Source: Ignavibacteria bacterium (GTDB taxonomy: Bacteria; Bacteroidota; Ignavibacteria; Tepidaquicellales; OLB5). From it: a stretch of 9,332 nt of DNA. Both the position numbers and the translations under genes were made by a program. Every line of letters starts with the position of its first letter. Position 1 is the first letter of the stretch. The notes under the pieces were generated by a model that was given only the letters and a program-made list of their open reading frames with translations, did no database searches and was not told the origin of the DNA. This document shows, one piece after another, positions 6,907 through 9,332 of this stretch. Location: NCBI GenBank assembly GCA_030835005.1, contig JAUQWT010000017.1, positions 1-9,332 on the forward strand. The letters are read 5' to 3'.

Positions 6907-7722
6907 TCAACCGCCGGCAGATTTTTTCTTCATGACGATAATAAAATGATCACCGAAACAGTTAAAAGGAAAGAGTCCACGCGTTATTTCATCGAACTTC
7001 ATCAGCAGCTTTACAAAAGGCTTCAGTTTATTATATATGTTCACCAAATAGGGAGGCGGAGTGTACAAGCCATGTGAATAAATTTTTTCTACTGTGAATT
7101 CACCTCCGAAGAATTTAGCAAATGTGCTTGGAGTAAAGTAAAATGTCCTTATCTTTTCGCCGTTTAGATTTGCATCAAGTCCGCCTGCTTTCAGTCTTCT
7201 GAATGCAATTGACGGTTTAAACTTAAGCAGGTAGTAGAAAATTTCCCACGGGCAGTATTTTCCTATGACAACTGCGATGAACTTTCCGTCCGGTGCCAGT
7301 TTAGAACTGATATCACGTGAAAGTTTTGTGAAATCCGGAATACAGTTTAGCCCCCCAAAATTGGAAATAGCTCCATTGAATTTTCCGCCGGTTACCTCGC
7401 TGATATTATCAAAGGGTTTTAGCTCATAGCTTATCATTTGTGAGAGGCCAAGAGTTTCTATCTTACTGCTTAAATGATCCAGCATTCCTGTAGAAATATC
7501 GGTACAGTGTACTTTTATTCCTTTAGAAGCAAGATACACGGCATCAATTCCCGTGCCGCTGTTAAGTTCCAGCAGGCAGTCACCTTTTTTGAAATGCTTA
7601 AGGTAGATATCATAAGCACGGGCGCGCATCCATAGGAGTATTCCGTTGGCTTTATCATCTTCATCAAATGTCCGGGATGCGCTATCAAAAGCCGCTTTAG
7701 TATGCGTTAAGTATTCGTTCAT
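6907..7722 (-). CDS. Class I SAM-dependent methyltransferase
   Basis: This gene encodes 271 residues from the ATG at 7722-7720. The frame extends 29 codons further, but that part runs toward the intergenic repeat and does not resemble a methyltransferase N-terminus, while MNEYLTHTKAAFDSASRTFDEDD does. The SAM-binding motif I is LLELNSGTGIDAVYLA (50-65), with E52 and the G-x-G turn at 55-57; NSG replaces the more common GCG. Motif II is VHCTDIS with D75, expected to bind the ribose hydroxyls. The rest (about 80-155) keeps the Rossmann pattern, and 160-271 forms a substrate-binding region of its own. The enzyme is soluble. It is followed after two bases by the GT4 gene, so a sugar or glycan precursor is a plausible substrate, but the family is broad and this rests on context. 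No Shine-Dalgarno site is evident. Confidence 0.85.
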   Translation of the reverse strand: MNEYLTHTKAAFDSASRTFDEDDKANGILLWMRARAYDIYLKHFKKGDCLLELNSGTGIDAVYLASKGIKVHCTDISTGMLDHLSSKIETLGLSQMISYELKPFDNISEVTGGKFNGAISNFGGLNCIPDFTKLSRDISSKLAPDGKFIAVVIGKYCPWEIFYYLLKFKPSIAFRRLKAGGLDANLNGEKIRTFYFTPSTFAKFFGGEFTVEKIYSHGLYTPPPYLVNIYNKLKPFVKLLMKFDEITRGLFPFNCFGDHFIIVMKKKSAGG

Positions 7723-7811
7723 TATTAGGCGGTAAATATACCAAAGGGAATTCTGAACTTTAATGCAAAACAGTGGTTGGAATGTTTGAGAATCGGTTGC
7801 GCTCAACATGA

Positions 7812-7863
7812 CGAATGCGCTTCGAGGGAGTTTATCCAGTACTTGCCACCGGACTCAGCGCGA
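7812..7863. repeat. Decayed repeat tail module, copy R2a
   Basis: From GCTTCG at 7819 to GCGA at 7863 this aligns to the copy near 8747-8789: both read GCTTCG, then AGTTTATCC, then ACTTG and GGACTCAGC. Bases 7812-7818 resemble the right end of the copy near 8024-8030. It is a partial unit with no head. It lies about 90 bases upstream of the methyltransferase start. The open frames crossing it are products of the repeat, not genes. Confidence 0.6.
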
Positions 7864-7871
7864 CAAAAGGC

Positions 7872-7964
7872 ATGGATCCTTCACTCCTGCCTGCTGCAGG
7901 CGCGTCGTTCAGGATGACATGAGAAATGTTGTCATTCTGAGAAACGTAGTGATGAAGAATCCAT
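7872..7964. repeat. Large imperfect inverted repeat made of two head modules
   Basis: ATGGATCCTTC (7872-7882) faces GAAGAATCCAT (7954-7964) with 10 of 11 positions complementary. TTCAGGATGACA (7908-7919) faces TGTCATTCTGAG (7930-7941) with 10 of 12 complementary, around a 10-base loop centred near 7924. The left half reads as the reverse complement of the right half's head module, so two copies lie head to head. A smaller palindrome, CCTGCTGCAGG, sits at 7890-7900. Part of the 465-base gene-free stretch 7723-8187. Confidence 0.65.
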
Positions 7965-8035
7965 TTGTAAGAAGTATGGATCTTACACGAAGTTATCACG
8001 CACTTGACACAGGACTTAGGATGACATTGCGCTTC
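7930..8035. repeat. Decayed modular intergenic repeat, copy R3
   Basis: The first 52 bases match 185-236 at 41 of 52 positions; ten of the eleven differences are transitions. The ends are themselves complementary: TGTCATTCT (7930-7938) faces AGGATGACA (8018-8026) with one T-G wobble, and ATCCAT (7959-7964) faces ATGGAT (7976-7981). It lies in the same orientation as the copy at 185-286, on the other side of the glycan genes. Confidence 0.75.
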
Positions 8036-8075
8036 TAACGGATCTATCTTACTTAAATAGTAAGACCCCCTCTAA

Positions 8076-8094
8076 CTCCCCCTTTCAGGGGGAG
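8076..8094. repeat. C-rich hairpin CTCCCCCT/AGGGGGAG
   Basis: Arms at 8076-8083 and 8087-8094 are perfectly complementary around TTC, preceded by CCCCCTCTAA (8066-8075). I recall this CTAACTCCCCCTTT...GGGGGAG unit as another dispersed repeat type in related genomes. It lies 94 bases before the lipoprotein ATG at 8188. No T-run follows, so a terminator is not supported. Confidence 0.55.
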
Positions 8095-8187
8095 AATGAC
8101 TGTATCCAGCGAAAGTAATGATTCACGTCATTTGAAATAACATTTGTAACGTTTAAATTGCAGAATACGAAATCAACAATAGATATA

Positions 8188-8649
8188 ATGATAAGACCGG
8201 TTTCAATTATTGTAATTGCTTTAAGTTCACTCATAATGATTCAATCATGCGGAGATAGCAATACAAGCACTAATCCCGAGTCACCGGCAGGGACGGTATT
8301 ATATTCATGGGATTCAGTTAACGTATGGCTTCCGGCGGGGACGTCTGCATCCGGGACCGATTCAGTGATTTTTTCAACTATTGAAACAGGCAGTGTGAAG
8401 GTTGAGTTTACGATACAATCCAATATAGACGGTATTCATGCCAAGGCGCGTTGGGGATTCTACACCAATGCAACTCCTGTTGTTCCGTATATACCAACTA
8501 TAAGCGGCCCGATAGATGAACCTTTTTCAGCTAATTTATCTCTTGCGGCAGGCTCAACATATTTCGGTTTTGCGGTAAGTATGAATATATCAAACAGTAC
8601 AGAGTGGTATTATGTGAAACTGAAGAATGTTAAGATAACGAAGTTGTAG
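8188..8649 (+). CDS. Small lipoprotein of unknown family
   Basis: This gene encodes 153 residues from the ATG at 8188. A TTG at 8158 in the same frame would add ten residues before the signal; the ATG gives the better lipoprotein signal: MIRP, a hydrophobic core (residues 5-18), and lipobox IQSC with the lipidated cysteine at 21. It is followed by a flexible linker, GDSNTSTNPESPAG. The rest (about 38-153) is rich in beta-forming stretches such as SVKVEFTIQSN and TYFGFAVSMNI and ends WYYVKLKNVKITKL, which suggests a beta-sandwich. I do not recognise the family. TAAATTGC at 8154-8161 is a poor match to the TAnnTTTG -7 box, with TTTG 19 bases before it; if real, it would place the transcript start after the TTG and support the ATG. 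The gene stands alone between repeat-bearing spacers, so context gives no role. Confidence 0.75.
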   Translation: MIRPVSIIVIALSSLIMIQSCGDSNTSTNPESPAGTVLYSWDSVNVWLPAGTSASGTDSVIFSTIETGSVKVEFTIQSNIDGIHAKARWGFYTNATPVVPYIPTISGPIDEPFSANLSLAAGSTYFGFAVSMNISNSTEWYYVKLKNVKITKL

Positions 8650-8688
8650 GGAACAAGATTTTTTCATAAGCACAGACAGTAATCAGCC

Positions 8689-8717
8689 AGTGGGCGGACA
8701 AGTCGCTGTGCCACTGA
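8689..8717. repeat. Inverted repeat CAGTGG/CCACTG after the lipoprotein gene
   Basis: Six-base arms at 8689-8694 and 8712-8717 enclose GCGGACAAGTCGC, which can itself fold as GCG-AC/GT-CGC with one bulged base. It lies 40 bases after the lipoprotein stop and has no T-run. I recall similar GGCGGACAAGTCGCTGTGCC units as dispersed repeats, but the match is from memory. Confidence 0.35.
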
Positions 8718-8740
8718 AAGAACCTCAAAAAAAGCAAGCA

Positions 8741-8793
8741 TGGATGCTTCGCGAAGTTTATCCTGCACTTGATGCGGGACTCAGCATGAAAAA
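8741..8793. repeat. Decayed repeat tail module, copy R4
   Basis: ATGGATGCTTCG at the left and GGACTCAGCATGA at the right align with the module at 7819-7863 and, more loosely, with the second half of 7930-8035. The head module is missing. It ends directly against the TAG of the minus-strand gene at 8795, so it forms that gene's 3' flank. Confidence 0.6.
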
Positions 8794-8794
8794 T

Positions 8795-9268
8795 CTATTT
8801 CCCGCGCTCGGGGTTTTGATGATAGAGCAGGAGCGCAAAGTGGCCGGTTGAATTGCCGGTTTTGAACTGATCGACACTTACGGTAAATTCATACTGGTCA
8901 AAATCAGCCGGAGTTATCCTTATGAGAGGTTTGTCATCGGTATATTCATCTACAAATGTCCATTCGCCTGATTTGTCCTTTTTGTAAACGGTGATCTTCA
9001 GCTTTTCAATTCTTCTATCGCCCATTACCATCACATCATAGCTGAATGCCGGGTCAAGATAGCGCCAAATAGTCTTCTTGCCCTGGTTAACCAGAAGGTC
9101 AAACGTCATATTAACTATCTCCTGGTTCTTCTGGTCTTCAAGCTCAACAACTTTCTTGTTTACTGTTTCCATAATATCCTGCATAGTAGTTGAGGACTGG
9201 GAAAATGAGTTTGAGCTAACGACTAGTAATGAACAAACGGTAATTGCTAAAATTGTCCAGAATTTCAT
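8795..9268 (-). CDS. Secreted protein of unknown family
   Basis: This gene encodes 157 residues from the ATG at 9268-9266. An upstream ATG at 9313 keeps the frame, but AAAGGA ends six bases before the chosen ATG and the protein then starts with a clean signal peptide: MKFWT, hydrophobic residues 5-17, and a likely cleavage near SFS-Q (23-24). There is no lipobox, so it should be periplasmic or outside the cell. Residues 28-60 are charged and helical (TMQDIMETVNKKVVELEDQKNQEIV), possibly a short coiled coil. Residues 60-157 look like a beta-rich domain (KLKITVYKKDK, WTFVDEYTDDKPLIRI, FTVSVDQFKTG, HFALLLYHQ). I do not recognise the family. A TATAAT-like sequence lies at 9308-9303 on the minus strand, with no clear -35 element. 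The gene's 3' end abuts a repeat. Confidence 0.75.
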   Translation of the reverse strand: MKFWTILAITVCSLLVVSSNSFSQSSTTMQDIMETVNKKVVELEDQKNQEIVNMTFDLLVNQGKKTIWRYLDPAFSYDVMVMGDRRIEKLKITVYKKDKSGEWTFVDEYTDDKPLIRITPADFDQYEFTVSVDQFKTGNSTGHFALLLYHQNPERGK

Positions 9269-9274
9269 ATAATT

Positions 9275-9280
9275 TCCTTT
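9275..9280 (-). promoter_or_regulatory. Ribosome binding site deciding the start of the secreted protein
   Basis: AAAGGA on the minus strand ends six bases before the ATG at 9268. It is the best Shine-Dalgarno match in the window and settles this start against the ATG at 9313. Confidence 0.55.
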
Positions 9281-9332
9281 CTTATTGTACTTTCTGTTGT
9301 GTATTATATGCAATTTAAGTGAAAAATGTTTC

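Noticed and set aside
7723..7809. Upstream extension of the methyltransferase frame to an ATG at 7809
   Set aside because: The added 29 residues run into the repeat-bearing spacer and do not resemble a methyltransferase N-terminus.
185..8035. CRISPR-like array from the repeated modules
   Set aside because: The copies are few, diverged, irregularly spaced and partly inverted, with no uniform spacers and no cas genes.
7808..8038. 76-codon plus-strand open frame across the repeats
   Set aside because: It lies entirely in repeat modules R2 and R3 and its peptide is simply their translation. No start signal or domain is visible.
185..8793. Insertion sequence or active mobile element
   Set aside because: No transposase or clean target-site duplication is visible. 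The repeats are short and decayed.

Overview
The window looks like chromosomal DNA from a Gram-negative bacterium of the Bacteroidota/Ignavibacteriota (FCB) kind. This is inferred from several points: two short lipoproteins with Bacteroidota-style signal sequences, one of which resembles a lipoprotein/beta-barrel family I recall from that group; weak or absent Shine-Dalgarno sites before most genes; candidate TAnnTTTG -7 boxes; moderately AT-rich DNA; and decayed intergenic repeats of the TGTCATTCTGAG...GAAGAATCC type, which I recall as common in these genomes. No rRNA, tRNA, CRISPR array, transposase, phage gene or defence system is visible.

Layout. The left edge holds the last 34 codons of a plus-strand gene, probably an outer-membrane protein. 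Next come about 280 bases of repeat DNA: a decayed repeat at 185-286 and two tandem hairpins at 330-366. Two minus-strand genes follow: a lipoprotein with a predicted beta-barrel body (388-1077) and a polytopic GT-C-like glycosyltransferase (1179-2726). Across an AT-rich divergent spacer lies a plus-strand pair, an MsbA-like ABC exporter (2916-4547, TTG start) and a GT9 heptosyltransferase-like enzyme (4549-5616), separated by one base. A palindrome-rich convergent spacer (5617-5770) separates these from a minus-strand pair, a SAM-dependent methyltransferase (6907-7722) followed two bases later by a GT4 glycosyltransferase (5771-6904). The right end is repeat-rich (about 7812-8035 and 8076-8094) and carries two small envelope proteins that I cannot place in a family: a lipoprotein (8188-8649) and a secreted protein (8795-9268).

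The central 6.5 kb reads as a cell-surface glycan locus. The GT-C enzyme would use lipid-linked sugars on the outer face of the inner membrane. The ABC exporter would flip a lipid-linked glycan or lipid A-core. The GT9 and GT4 enzymes would extend the glycan in the cytoplasm, and the methyltransferase may modify a sugar or another small molecule. The three transcription units have different orientations, so this is a neighbourhood and not one operon. The substrates cannot be read from the sequence.

I found no convincing new biological system. The points most worth a second look are the modular, partly inverted intergenic repeats on both sides of the glycan genes, the altered D-loop of the ABC exporter, and the two unassigned envelope proteins.
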